Origin: Nonomuraea muscovyensis
GTDB taxonomy: Bacteria > Actinomycetota > Actinomycetes > Streptosporangiales > Streptosporangiaceae
Assembly (NCBI RefSeq): GCF_014207745.1
Contig: NZ_JACHJB010000001.1
Location: 682,001 to 746,000, forward strand
DNA: 64,000 bases
Direction: 5' to 3'
Under the pieces are notes generated by a model. It saw nothing but the letters and a program-made list of their open reading frames with translations, had not been told where the DNA came from and did no database searches. Within the stretch, counting starts at the first letter, position 1, and every line of letters begins with the position of its first letter. This document shows, piece by piece, positions 15,063-23,151 of this stretch. Made by a program: the position numbers and the translations under genes.

Positions 15063-16064
15063 ATGGAATTCAGGCACCTCGGCCGTAGCGGTCTCAAAGT
15101 CAGCGAGATCAGCTACGGCAACTGGCTCACCCATGGTTCCCAGGTCGAGGAGGACGCCGCCAAGCAGTGCGTGCAGGCGGCGCTCGACGAGGGCATCACC
15201 ACCTTCGACACCGCCGACGTCTACGCCGGCACCAAGGCCGAGGACGTGCTCGGCCGGGCGCTGAAGGGTGTGCGCCGGGAGTCACTGGAGATCTTCACCA
15301 AGGTCTACTGGCCCACCGGCCCGGGACAGAACGACCGTGGCCTGTCACGCAAGCACATCACCGAGTCGATCCATGGTTCGCTGCGCCGCCTGCAGACCGA
15401 CTACGTCGACCTCTACCAGGCCCACCGGTTCGACGTCGAGACGCCGCTGGAGGAGACGCTCAAGACGTTCGACGACCTCGTACGGCAGGGCAAGGTCCTC
15501 TACGTCGGCGTCAGCGAGTGGACGGCCGACCAGATCGCCCAGGCGCTGAAGATCGCCGACGAGATGGGCTTCGACCGGATCGTCTCCAGCCAGCCGCAGT
15601 ACTCGATGCTCTGGCGCGTCATCGAGTCGGAGGTCGTGCCGCTGTGCGAGCGGGAGGGCATCGGCCAGATCGTCTGGTCGCCCATCGCGCAGGGCGTCCT
15701 CACCGGGAAGTATCTGCCGGGGCAGCAGCCCCCCGCGGGCTCCAGGGCCACCGACGAGAACGGCGGCAGCGGCATGATCGCCCGGTTCATGAAGGACGAC
15801 GTGCTCACCAGGGTGCAGGAGCTCAAGCCGATCGCCGCGGACCTCGGGCTCAGCATGGCCCAGCTCGCGGTGGCGTGGGTGCTGCAGAACCCGAACGTCT
15901 CCAGCGCGATCGTCGGCGCCTCCCGCCCCGACCAGGTGCGCGACAACGTCAAGGCGGCGGGCGTCAAGCTCGACACCGACGTGCTGAAGCGGATCGACGA
16001 CGTGCTCGGCCCGATCATCGAGCGTGACCCGGCCAGGACGCAGAGCCCCAGCGCGCGCCCGTAG
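15063..16064 (+). CDS. Aldo/keto reductase (voltage-gated K+ channel beta-subunit type)
   Basis: A 333-aa NADPH-dependent oxidoreductase of the AKR superfamily. The TIM-barrel signature is clear: MEFRHLGRSGLKVSEISYGNW at the N-terminus, the catalytic Asp and Tyr in TFDTADVYAGTKAEDVLG, the Lys in IFTKVYWP and the His in LYQAHRFD, with the cofactor segment SSAIVGASRPDQ near the C-terminus. It most resembles the Kvbeta/YghZ subgroup. The ATG is placed nine bases after a TAAGGT hexamer and lacks a ribosome site, so it may be leaderless. The physiological substrate is unknown. Confidence 0.92.
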   Translation: MEFRHLGRSGLKVSEISYGNWLTHGSQVEEDAAKQCVQAALDEGITTFDTADVYAGTKAEDVLGRALKGVRRESLEIFTKVYWPTGPGQNDRGLSRKHITESIHGSLRRLQTDYVDLYQAHRFDVETPLEETLKTFDDLVRQGKVLYVGVSEWTADQIAQALKIADEMGFDRIVSSQPQYSMLWRVIESEVVPLCEREGIGQIVWSPIAQGVLTGKYLPGQQPPAGSRATDENGGSGMIARFMKDDVLTRVQELKPIAADLGLSMAQLAVAWVLQNPNVSSAIVGASRPDQVRDNVKAAGVKLDTDVLKRIDDVLGPIIERDPARTQSPSARP

Positions 16065-16107
16065 CCCCCGCGGCCGCGGGCTCCCCGACCGGGAGCCCGC
16101 GAGCCGG

Positions 16108-16314
16108 TCACTCCTCGCGCAGCGACAGCCGCGTGTACTCGACGCGGTCCTCCTCCAGCAGGGCCACCTGCTCGACGCCGGACTCGAGCAGCTCACGCCA
16201 GTTCTCGCCGATCCATGACTCGGCGTCGGCCTGACTCGGGAAGACCTCTCGCGGCAACGGGCGGTCGGTCACCTCGCCGCCGTTCGCGTTCTCGTAGCGC
16301 CACCGCCATGTCAT
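16108..16314 (-). CDS. Small conserved actinobacterial protein, function unknown
   Basis: A 68-residue acidic protein (MTWRWRYENANGGEV...). The pattern of W-x-W-R-Y followed by FPSQADAESWIGENWRELLESGVEQVALLEEDR is familiar from small conserved proteins of actinomycetes, whose role is not known. Codon use fits its surroundings. It lies convergent to the aldo/keto reductase gene and divergent from cobU. No catalytic or metal-binding motif is visible. Confidence 0.7.
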   Translation of the reverse strand: MTWRWRYENANGGEVTDRPLPREVFPSQADAESWIGENWRELLESGVEQVALLEEDRVEYTRLSLREE

Positions 16315-16450
16315 GCCACACGCTCCTTCTCAGCGGGTTCGCCGGCGCACGTCCGGCGGCACTGGAACCCTACTGCGGGGGGCTGACGTTCTTCGACGTC
16401 CGCCGGGCCGGTGAGCCGCCCGTGTCGCGGGCCTCTGTACGCTCGTCGCG

Positions 16451-17443
16451 GTGAAGGTCCTTCTCACCGGCACGGCGGGCGGCGCCGGCTGGCCGGAGCC
16501 CGGCTGCCGGTGCGCCTCCTGCTCCGTCCTGCCCGCCGGGCGCCGCCGGCCGTTCGAGCCCGTCGTGGACGGCGCGGTCAGGTTCCCGTTCGACGCGCCG
16601 CCCGCCGGCTACCGGCCGTTCGCGGGCGGGCACGGCCTGGCCGGGCCCGACGGCTCGCGCCTGCTGCACATCCCCGAGGGGCCCGTTCCCGACGTCCGGT
16701 GCGACCTGGTGCTCATCGACCTGCTCGACCGCCCCGAACGGCTCGGCCTGCTGCGGCGCGACGGGGTGGTGGACCGCGACACCGAGGTGGTGGCCGTGGG
16801 GCTGGACCACCGGATCAGGTCGGAGGAGGAGCTGGCGCGGCGGCTTGCGCTGTGGGGCGCGCGGGCGGTGCCCGACGGGACCACGCTCGACACCCTCAGG
16901 CCCGTCGCCACGCCACCCGTGCCCGCCGGGCGCAGGGAGCTGCTGCTGGGCGGGTCGCGATCGGGCAAGTCGGCCGAGGCCGAACTGCGACTGGCCGGCG
17001 AACCGCACGTCACCTACCTGGCGACCGGACCGGGCGGCGAGGGCGACGGCGAGTGGGCCGCGCGGGTGCGCGCCCACCGGGAGCGCCGGCCCGCGCACTG
17101 GACGACGGTGGAGACGACGGACCTCGCCGGGGCCGTCCGCGGCGCCACGTCCCCGCTGCTGGTGGACGGGCTCGGCACGTGGCTGGCGGCGGTGTTCGAC
17201 GAGCACGGCGCCTGGGAGGGCGACCGGTCGGCGGTGTGGCGGCGCTGCGACGAGCTGGTGGCCGCGTGGCGCGACACGGCGTGGCGGATCGTCGCCGTGT
17301 CGGACGAGGTGGGCATGGGCGTGGTGCCGGCCACCTCCAGCGGGCGGGCTTTCAGGGACGCGCTCGGACGGCTCAACGAGCGGCTGGCCGCCGAGTCGGA
17401 GGACGTGACGCTCGTCGTGGCGGGGCGATCGTGCCGGCTGTGA
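16451..17443 (+). CDS. cobU: Adenosylcobinamide kinase/guanylyltransferase with extra N-terminal domain
   Basis: CobU phosphorylates adenosylcobinamide and then forms GDP-cobinamide in B12 lower-ligand assembly. The enzyme domain begins at about residue 160 with the P-loop GGSRSGKS at 167-174. The probable guanylylated His is His209 (VRAHRERRPAHW), and a conserved VSDEVGMGVVP follows. The first 155 residues (MKVLLTGTAGGAGWPEPGCRC) resemble the beginning of a metallo-beta-lactamase-like domain but lack an HxHxDH motif. It is therefore a fusion, possibly with a decayed partner. The GTG start lacks a ribosome site. cobS lies 1.6 kb downstream. Confidence 0.88.
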   Translation: MKVLLTGTAGGAGWPEPGCRCASCSVLPAGRRRPFEPVVDGAVRFPFDAPPAGYRPFAGGHGLAGPDGSRLLHIPEGPVPDVRCDLVLIDLLDRPERLGLLRRDGVVDRDTEVVAVGLDHRIRSEEELARRLALWGARAVPDGTTLDTLRPVATPPVPAGRRELLLGGSRSGKSAEAELRLAGEPHVTYLATGPGGEGDGEWAARVRAHRERRPAHWTTVETTDLAGAVRGATSPLLVDGLGTWLAAVFDEHGAWEGDRSAVWRRCDELVAAWRDTAWRIVAVSDEVGMGVVPATSSGRAFRDALGRLNERLAAESEDVTLVVAGRSCRL

Positions 17444-17479
17444 CCCCCGAGGCGTACCGGCTGTGACCCCCGGGGCGTG
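17434..17479 (+). repeat. 23-bp tandem duplication across the cobU stop codon
   Basis: Two adjacent 23-bp units (17434-17456 and 17457-17479) share 21 bases. Both contain CGGCTGTGACCCCCG, so the cobU stop region is doubled. This is a small replication-slippage scar just before the convergent ABC gene. Confidence 0.75.
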
Positions 17480-17491
17480 GGGAGGGGGCCG

Positions 17492-18292
17492 TCAGGGACG
17501 GGCCGCGCGGGCGTACCAGCGGCCGTCGAGGTGGTCCACGTGCAGGGGTCGGCCGAAGCACTCCGACAGGCGGGCGGGGGTGAGGACGTCCGTCACCGGC
17601 CCGGCCGCGAGCACGCGGGCGTCACGCAACAGCATGGCGTGGGTGGTGGTGGCCGGCAGCTCCTCCAGGTGGTGCGTCACCGTGATCGTCGTCAGCACCG
17701 GCCGGGTCGAGGCCAGCCCCTCCACCGCCGCGACGAGGTCCTCGCGGGCGGGCAGGTCGAGCCCCGCGAACGGCTCGTCCAGCAGCAGCACGGCGGGATC
17801 GGCCATGAGGGCCCGCGCCACCCGGATCCTGGCCCGCTCCCCTTGCGAGCACACCCGGAACGGCCGGTCGGCCAGGTCCTTGCAGCCCAGGTCGGCCAGC
17901 AGCCGCAGCGCCCGCTCGCGCTCCGCCTCGCCGTACCTGTCCCACAGCGGGGCGCTGGTGCCGGTGTGGCCGGTGAGCACCACGGTCTGCGCGGTCGCCC
18001 CCTCCTCCTCCATCAGCTCCTCGTCGATCAGCCGCTGACTGGCCGCGACCAGGCCGAGGTGGCGGCGCAGTGTCCGCAGATCGACCCGGCCGAGCCGGTG
18101 GCCGAGCACGGTGACCGCGCCCTCGCTGGGATGCCGGACGGCGGCGGCCAGCGACAGGAGCGTCGTCTTGCCGGCGCCGTTGGGGCCGAGGATCGCCCAG
18201 TGCTCGCCGTACTCCACCCGCCAGTCGACCCCGCTCAGCAGTGTCTTGCCGACGACCCGGACCGCCACGCCTTCGAGTTCAACCACGTGCAT
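17492..18292 (-). CDS. ABC transporter ATP-binding protein
   Basis: A 266-aa ATPase with Walker A GPNGAGKTTL, signature CSQGERARIRVARAL (a variant of LSGGQ), Walker B VLLLDEPFAGLDLPAR, and the H-loop TVTHHLEELP. It resembles YlmA/ModF-like stand-alone ATPases that lack an adjacent permease; none is visible here. ATG 18292 (MHVVELEGV) is chosen because a TAAGGT hexamer lies seven bases upstream, suggesting leaderless expression. It sits between cobU and cobS but on the opposite strand. A role in cobalt or corrin uptake is possible but not supported by sequence. Confidence 0.88.
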   Translation of the reverse strand: MHVVELEGVAVRVVGKTLLSGVDWRVEYGEHWAILGPNGAGKTTLLSLAAAVRHPSEGAVTVLGHRLGRVDLRTLRRHLGLVAASQRLIDEELMEEEGATAQTVVLTGHTGTSAPLWDRYGEAERERALRLLADLGCKDLADRPFRVCSQGERARIRVARALMADPAVLLLDEPFAGLDLPAREDLVAAVEGLASTRPVLTTITVTHHLEELPATTTHAMLLRDARVLAAGPVTDVLTPARLSECFGRPLHVDHLDGRWYARAARP

Positions 18293-18299
18293 CCGAACT

Positions 18300-18318
18300 A
18301 CCTTAGTGGGCCTAGGAT
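18300..18318. promoter_or_regulatory. Overlapping divergent promoters
   Basis: TAGGAT at 18313-18318 lies eight bases before the APH-like ATG. On the other strand TAAGGT (18305-18300) lies seven bases before the ABC ATG. Both fit -10 elements of leaderless genes, and the whole gap is only 34 bp, so the two promoters must share control space. No -35 match is clear. Confidence 0.4.
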
Positions 18319-18326
18319 CGGCCTTT

Positions 18327-19070
18327 ATGCGGCTTCCAGGACGGATCTTGGACCTGTTCGGCGACGACGCGGTGTGGTCCGACGACCATGAGGGCATGAG
18401 CGGCGAGACGCTGCGGGTCACCGCGCCGGCGGGCGTCTTCTACGTCAAGGCGGGCCCGGTGGCGCAGCAGGAGCACGACCGGCTGCTGTGGCTCAAGCGC
18501 TGGATGAACGTGCCCGACGTGGTGGCGTTCGAGGGCGATGTGCTGGTGCTGGCCGACGCGGGCTGGCGCAGCCTCGAACGCGTCCCCACGAACGCCGGCA
18601 CGGTGATGGGCCGGGTGCTGCGCGCGCTGCACGACATCCCGGTGGACGAGTGCCCGTTCGACGAGCGGCTGGACCTCCGGCTCACCCGGGCCCGCGAGCG
18701 CGTGGCGGCCGGGCTGGTCGATCCGGGCGACTTCGACGACGACCACGCGGGGATGACGGCCGAGCAGGTCTACGAGCGGCTGGTGGCCGAGCGGCCGGCG
18801 GACGAGGACCTTGTCGTGACGCACGGCGACTTCACGCCGGCCAACGTGCTCGCCCCGCCCGCCACGGGGCTGCGCGAGGGCGGTGCCGCCGCCGAGCCGG
18901 TGCTGGTGGACGTGGGCGCGTTGGGGATCGCCGACCGGTACGTGGACCTGGCCATCGTGCTGCGCGAGCTGGAGGGGCAGGCCGCGGCCGACTTCCTGGA
19001 GGCGTACGGGCCGGTGGAGCCCGACCGGGCCAAGCTCGCCTACTACCGGTTGATGGACGAGCTGTTCTGA
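18327..19070 (+). CDS. APH(3')-like phosphotransferase
   Basis: A 247-aa kinase-like enzyme. The catalytic loop is THGDFTPANVL (Asp168, Asn173), the metal-binding Asp195 is in LVDVGALGIADRYVDLA, and Lys41 is in YVKAG. This is the arrangement of aminoglycoside 3'-phosphotransferases, and the GALGIADRY segment is close to that family. Whether it gives antibiotic resistance or phosphorylates another small molecule cannot be told. It starts at ATG 18327 next to the divergent ABC gene. Its stop overlaps the cobS start by one base (TGATG), so it is co-translated with cobS, an unusual pairing. Confidence 0.83.
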   Translation: MRLPGRILDLFGDDAVWSDDHEGMSGETLRVTAPAGVFYVKAGPVAQQEHDRLLWLKRWMNVPDVVAFEGDVLVLADAGWRSLERVPTNAGTVMGRVLRALHDIPVDECPFDERLDLRLTRARERVAAGLVDPGDFDDDHAGMTAEQVYERLVAERPADEDLVVTHGDFTPANVLAPPATGLREGGAAAEPVLVDVGALGIADRYVDLAIVLRELEGQAAADFLEAYGPVEPDRAKLAYYRLMDELF

Positions 19071-20023
19071 TGGACGCCGCCCGCCTGGCGATCGGCACGC
19101 TGACGATCTTCCGGGTCCGGGTGCACCGGGTCGATCGCCGGGTCGCCGGGCGGGCCATGCTGCTGGCCCCGGCCGTAGGCGTCCTGGTGGGCGTGCCGGC
19201 GAGCCTGCCGCTGGTGGTTCCGGGGATGCCGCCGTTGCCGGCGGCGGCGCTCGCGATGGGCGTGCTGGCGGTGCTGACGCGCGGGCTGCACCTGGACGGG
19301 CTGGCCGACCTCGCTGACGGGCTGGGCAGCGGCCGGCCCGCCGACCGGGCGCTCGACATCATGAAGAAGTCGGACATCGGGCCGTTCGGCGTGATGACAC
19401 TGGTGCTGACGCTTCTCGTCCAGGTGTCCGCCCTGTCGGCCCTGTCCCCCGGTCCGGCGTTGCTGCCGGAGTCCGTGCCGGAGTCCTGGCCCGGCGTGCC
19501 GCTTCCGGCGGACGCGCCGCTGACGGCGCCGTACGCGCTGGTGACGGCCTGCGTGGCCGGGCGCCTGGCGCTGACCTGGGCCTGCCGGGCCGGGGTCCCC
19601 GCGGCCCGGCCCGACGGGCTCGGCGCGATGGTCGCGGGCACGGTACGACCGGCCGCCGTCTGGCCGGCGACCCTGGCGGCGCTCGCTGTGACCGCGCTCC
19701 TCGGCCTGGCCGCCGCGGGGTTCCCGCTCACGCCGGACACCCTCACGGCCCTCATGGCGCCGGACGCGTCCGGCTCCACGCCGGCGGGCGGGGCGGTCGT
19801 CCGCGGGCTGGACGTTCTCTACTGGTCCGAGGAGCCGTCACCGGCGCTCGCCCTGCAGCCGGCGCTGGTGCTGCCGGTGAGCCTGCTCGTGGGGCTGGGG
19901 GCGGCGCTGCTGCTGCTGGCGCGGGCCGGGCGGCGGCTCGGCGGGATCACGGGCGACGTGCTGGGCGCCCTGGTCGAGACGGCCACCGCCGCCACCCTCG
20001 TGACCTGCGCGCTCCTCGCCTGA
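19070..20023 (+). CDS. cobS: Adenosylcobinamide-GDP ribazoletransferase (cobalamin synthase)
   Basis: CobS joins GDP-cobinamide, the CobU product, to alpha-ribazole in the membrane. The 317-aa protein is almost wholly hydrophobic with about seven helices. It has the family motif RGLHLDGLADLADGLGSG followed by DIMKKSDIGPFGV. A 65-residue stretch rich in Pro and Ser (about 215-260) is longer than usual and looks like an insertion between helices. The start overlaps the APH-like stop by one base. With cobU nearby, this marks an incomplete nucleotide-loop assembly cluster; cobT and cobC are not seen here. Confidence 0.9.
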   Translation: MDAARLAIGTLTIFRVRVHRVDRRVAGRAMLLAPAVGVLVGVPASLPLVVPGMPPLPAAALAMGVLAVLTRGLHLDGLADLADGLGSGRPADRALDIMKKSDIGPFGVMTLVLTLLVQVSALSALSPGPALLPESVPESWPGVPLPADAPLTAPYALVTACVAGRLALTWACRAGVPAARPDGLGAMVAGTVRPAAVWPATLAALAVTALLGLAAAGFPLTPDTLTALMAPDASGSTPAGGAVVRGLDVLYWSEEPSPALALQPALVLPVSLLVGLGAALLLLARAGRRLGGITGDVLGALVETATAATLVTCALLA

Positions 20024-20053
20024 CACCCCGTACGCCGCTGGAGGGCGGCGCCG

Positions 20054-20882
20054 TCAGCCCCGCGTGAAGGCGAGCGGAACGCCGCAGGCGTCCTCGGCGG
20101 CGACGTAGAAACCGCCGGGAGTGGGGCGGGTGGCGATGGCGTTCGCCTCGATGAGCCGCCGGGCGGCGGTCAGGTCCGTCACGGCGACGGTGTGGGCGGC
20201 CAGGAGGGGCAGGGCCTCAGGGGTGTGCCCGGGCAGCAGCTCGCCGATCGCGGAAGCCGGGACGATCTCCACGCGGCCGTGCCGGAGCGGCAGCACGCGC
20301 CTGGGCCGTCGATCCACACGTCGGCGTCCAGCATGCGGGCGTAGCGTTCCTCGTGGGCGTCCACCTCGCCGTCGGGCACGACCAGCAGCACACTGTGCAG
20401 CCCGACCGCGCCGTTGGGGTGGTCGAGATACCGCGGCTGGTGGACGTACTGCGGGGTGTGGTGCTGCGTGGCCTGGAGCGCGCCCTCCGGGGTGTGGGCG
20501 GCGTCGACGCGGACGCTGTCGGCGCGGACGGTCCGCCGTCCCTGCGGGGTGGACACCTCCCGCTCCAGCGCGCGCACTCCGGTGGAGGCGAGTCCCTTGG
20601 CGCGCAGCCGCTCGGCGGTGCCCGCACGTCGCGGGACCCAGGGTCAGCAGGCCGCGGTGGGTCTCGCGCAGTTGGTGCACACCCCAGGGGTCAGGGGCGG
20701 CAGGGTCGACGACGCCGAGCAGTTCGATGAACGACCGGCCGAAGGAGGCGCACCGGTTGGCGGTGCAGGTCGGCAGCAGCGGGCCGCCGGGCCGCTCGGC
20801 CAGCAGATGCGGCGAGGTCGGTGGTGATGAGCACGGTGTGGTCGATGGAGTCGATGTCCGGAGTTCCGCCGGAAACGTTCAT
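20054..20882 (-). pseudogene. Broken VOC/glyoxalase-like gene
   Basis: Pieces of one protein can be read in sequence across three frames. They begin MNVSGGTPDIDSIDHTVLITTDLA at 20882, continue as LLAERPGGPLLPTCTANRCASFGR in a second frame, then LRAKGLASTGVRALEREV in a third, and end RRVLPLRHGRVEIVPASAIGEL. The content fits the VOC fold (glyoxalase-like, two beta-alpha modules). There is a frame change and probable 60-bp loss near 20810, another shift at about 20621-20640, and a third at about 20296-20305. Three lesions make sequencing error unlikely. It lies between cobS and the doxX gene and seems to be decaying. Confidence 0.8.
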
Positions 20883-20907
20883 GGTCGTCGCCTTTCGGGT
20901 CGATCGG

Positions 20908-21348
20908 CTACGCGGCCGCGGCGACGGCCGCGGCGACGAAGAGCACCTGCAGGGCGGTGCGGGCGGGCAGCGAGGTCACCGGCCTGCCGGCCAGGGTGAG
21001 GCCTCGCCGGGCCGCCGAGACGTTGGCCGGGAACATGGCGACCATCAGCAGCGCGAGCCCGATCGCCGCGAAGGGCGCCACGGGCGGGAGCAGCAGTCCT
21101 GCCGCGCCGGCCAGTTCCAGCACCCCGGTGACGGTGACCAGCAGGGCCGGCTGCGGGAACGCCGGGGGGATCATCGCGACGAAGTCGCGGCGCCATGAGG
21201 GCAGGAAGTGCGGCACGCCGGTGACGACGAACATCAGCGCGAGCGCCGCCCGCAGTGCGGGCTGCCAGCCGTCGAGCGCGTCGACGCCGACCAGGCCGAG
21301 CAACCGCGCGACGACGAAGCCCCCGGTCAGGGCGATGAACGGAACCAT
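20908..21348 (-). CDS. DoxX-family membrane protein
   Basis: A 146-aa protein with four hydrophobic helices. The DoxX pattern is visible: ALALMFVVTGVPHFLPSWR, then FPQPALLVTVTGVLELAGAAGLLLP, and FPANVSAARRG. Related proteins sit in oxidative-stress or thiosulfate-oxidation complexes, but most have no known task. I chose ATG 21348, which has GGAGGA five bases upstream; a GTG at 21369 lies within the operator. It is divergent from a TetR gene with two matching operators between them, so it is the likely target of that repressor. Confidence 0.82.
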   Translation of the reverse strand: MVPFIALTGGFVVARLLGLVGVDALDGWQPALRAALALMFVVTGVPHFLPSWRRDFVAMIPPAFPQPALLVTVTGVLELAGAAGLLLPPVAPFAAIGLALLMVAMFPANVSAARRGLTLAGRPVTSLPARTALQVLFVAAAVAAAA

Positions 21349-21359
21349 CCCGTCCTCCA

Positions 21360-21378
21360 ATCTTGTCACCGGACAGAT
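21360..21378. promoter_or_regulatory. TetR operator-like site O1
   Basis: ATCTTGTCACCGGACAGAT is a 19-bp palindrome, and outward pairing extends to CCTCCAATC (21354-21362) with GATTGGAGG (21376-21384). It covers the ribosome site side of the doxX gene. A second copy (O2) lies 34 bp away. Two related sites between divergent regulator and target are typical of TetR control. Confidence 0.7.
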
Positions 21379-21393
21379 TGGAGGAGGCTCACC

Positions 21394-21412
21394 ATCTTGT
21401 CAACGCCAAGAT
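21394..21412. promoter_or_regulatory. TetR operator-like site O2
   Basis: ATCTTGTCAACGCCAAGAT shares its first 12 bases with O1 except one and has the same length. It touches a TAAGGT hexamer at 21412-21417, a plausible -10 of the tetR gene, so binding would repress tetR itself. Confidence 0.7.
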
Positions 21413-21451
21413 AAGGTGAGGTCGATACCGGAGGCTCTCGGAGCACGGAGG

Positions 21452-22033
21452 ATGAGGCAGATCAAGCAACCGGCCTACCACCACGGCAATCTGCGGCGCG
21501 CCATCATGGACGCCGCCCTCGACGCCATCACCGAATCCGGCCCGGCCGGATGGAGCCTGCGCGAGCTGGCCCGGCGCGCGGGCGTCTCGCACGCGGCCCC
21601 CGCCCACCACTTCGGCGACAAGACGGGGCTGCTGACGGCCGTGGCCATCGAGGGGTTCGAGAGGTTCGCCGACACCCTGGAGCAGGCGGCCGGAGACGTG
21701 CTGGAGGTCGGGGTCGCTTATGTCCGCTTCGCCATCGGCCACCGGCCCTACTTCGAGGTGATGTTCCGGCCGGAGCTGTATCGCGTGGACGACCCCGGCC
21801 TGGAGAGCCCTCGTGAGCGCGCGGCCCGCGTCCTCGTCACCAGCACCGGCAGACTGTCCCGGGACCCGGCCGAAGATCGCCTGACCACCATCGCCGCGTG
21901 GTCGCTGGCCCACGGCTTCGCCGGCCTCTGGCTGAGCGGCGCCCTGCCCGAAGCCGCCGACGGCGACCCGGAAGCCATCGCCCGCTCGATGATCCGGCTC
22001 TTCGTCGGGCGGCGCGAGCCCGGCACCGCCTGA
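21452..22033 (+). CDS. TetR/AcrR-family repressor (WHG-type C-terminal domain)
   Basis: A 193-aa regulator. The N-terminal helix-turn-helix is clear: AYHHGNLRRAIMDAALDAITESG, then LRELARRAGVSHAAPAHHFGDKTGLLTAVAIEGF. The ligand domain begins near residue 75 (YFEVMFRPELY), matching the WHG subgroup. It is divergent from doxX and is flanked by two 19-bp sites that it probably binds. ATG 21452 directly follows GGAGG, tighter than usual. The effector molecule is unknown. Confidence 0.9.
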   Translation: MRQIKQPAYHHGNLRRAIMDAALDAITESGPAGWSLRELARRAGVSHAAPAHHFGDKTGLLTAVAIEGFERFADTLEQAAGDVLEVGVAYVRFAIGHRPYFEVMFRPELYRVDDPGLESPRERAARVLVTSTGRLSRDPAEDRLTTIAAWSLAHGFAGLWLSGALPEAADGDPEAIARSMIRLFVGRREPGTA

Positions 22034-22147
22034 GATGACCCATGACCTCCGTGCACGGCCTCCGTGCGCGGCATGTCCGGCAGCGGGCGGCGTCCGGCCT
22101 CGGAGGGGCTGACGGGCCGAACGCCGAACGGGCCGCCGGGGGCGGCC

Positions 22148-22193
22148 GGGCGGTCAGGTGGACGGGCGGTCAGGTGGACGGGCGGTCAGGTGG
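22148..22193. repeat. Three tandem 16-bp repeats at a gene end
   Basis: GGGCGGTCAGGTGGAC occurs at 22148 and 22164, and a third copy begins at 22180 and diverges in its last bases. The third copy contains the stop codon (22186-22188) of the DUF1648 gene. The repeats lie in its 3' region and probably arose by slippage. Confidence 0.8.
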
Positions 22194-23151
22194 TGGCGCG
22201 TTCGGCGATGAGGGCGTTGAGCAGGGCCGCGCCGCGCTCGGCGTCGTCGATGCTGACGGCCAGGGTGCCGCCCTCGCGGTAGCCGATGACGAGGCATTCG
22301 CCGCCGCGCAGCATGATCGTGGCGCTTCCGGGCACGCCGCGCACCCCCCAGCCTCCGACGTCGACGGGCCGGCGCGTCTGCGCCCAGGCTCGGTCGATGC
22401 GGGACAGGGCGATCCGGCGCAGCGGCCACCCGAACGGCCCGAATCCCAGCACGAGCCCGTCGGCGGTGATCCTGGCCGTCACCGAGGAGGTGAGCAGTCC
22501 GAGCACCAGGACGACCACGGCGCCCGGGAGCGCGCTCCCGGCGGCGACTCCGCTGACCAGGCCGGACATCCGGAGCACCAGCAGGACGGCCAGCAGGGCG
22601 GCCGACCCCACGGAGAGCATCACGAGCCACGGGTTGCTGACGCGGCTCACCCACACGACCCGCTCGCCGGCGCGCAGGCGCAGGGTCGGCGGCTCGGCGT
22701 GCGGAGGCGCCGGCAGGTCGGGGGCGCCCCGGCCGAGGTAACCACCGGCCAGCCCCGCCGCCACGCCCGCGGCGATCACGGCCGGCACACTCCAGCCGCC
22801 GAGGACGGCCTCACGCCAGGTCGGCGCGTCGAGGTTGGCCAGCAGGGTCGTGACGCCCATGCCGACCGTGAACACGCTCAAGCCGGCGAGCAGGCCCCAC
22901 CAGGTGACGCGCGACACCCTGCTCTCCAGGCCGCGCAGCGCGACGGCGACGAGCGCCAGCCAGAGCACGGCCCACACCGCCACCTGCATCGCCACGGCCA
23001 CGGGGAACGCCATCGACCCGTCGGGCACGCTCCCCGGTGCCCAGTGCGTCGCCATCGGGTCGGGCAGCCGGTCGTGAAGGGTCAGGGGCAACGCCACGAG
23101 GACGGCGGTGACGGCCAGGCCCACGATCGGGCCTGCGTGTCTGGGGGTCAT
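22186..23151 (-). CDS. DUF1648-domain membrane protein
   Basis: A 321-aa integral membrane protein. The N-terminal DUF1648 pattern is seen in LPDPMATHWAPGSVPDGSM, followed by helices at about 52-70, 83-103, 122-142, 176-192 and 207-223. The C-terminal part (ITADGLVLGFGPFGWPLRRIALSRIDRA) looks like a PH-type module. The family is found with GntR/YtrA regulators and is related to SdpI-like immunity proteins, but no function is proven. Its start overlaps the stop of the GntR gene by four bases, so both are one operon. Confidence 0.82.
   Translation of the reverse strand: MTPRHAGPIVGLAVTAVLVALPLTLHDRLPDPMATHWAPGSVPDGSMAFPVAVAMQVAVWAVLWLALVAVALRGLESRVSRVTWWGLLAGLSVFTVGMGVTTLLANLDAPTWREAVLGGWSVPAVIAAGVAAGLAGGYLGRGAPDLPAPPHAEPPTLRLRAGERVVWVSRVSNPWLVMLSVGSAALLAVLLVLRMSGLVSGVAAGSALPGAVVVLVLGLLTSSVTARITADGLVLGFGPFGWPLRRIALSRIDRAWAQTRRPVDVGGWGVRGVPGSATIMLRGGECLVIGYREGGTLAVSIDDAERGAALLNALIAERATT

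Noticed and set aside
16315-16450. Possible cobalamin riboswitch before cobU
   Set aside because: No B12-box-like conserved element or suitable hairpin was found, and the GTG looks leaderless.
22148-22193. Regulatory iteron-like repeats
   Set aside because: The three 16-bp units lie across a stop codon at a gene end, without replication or partition genes, so slippage is the simpler explanation.
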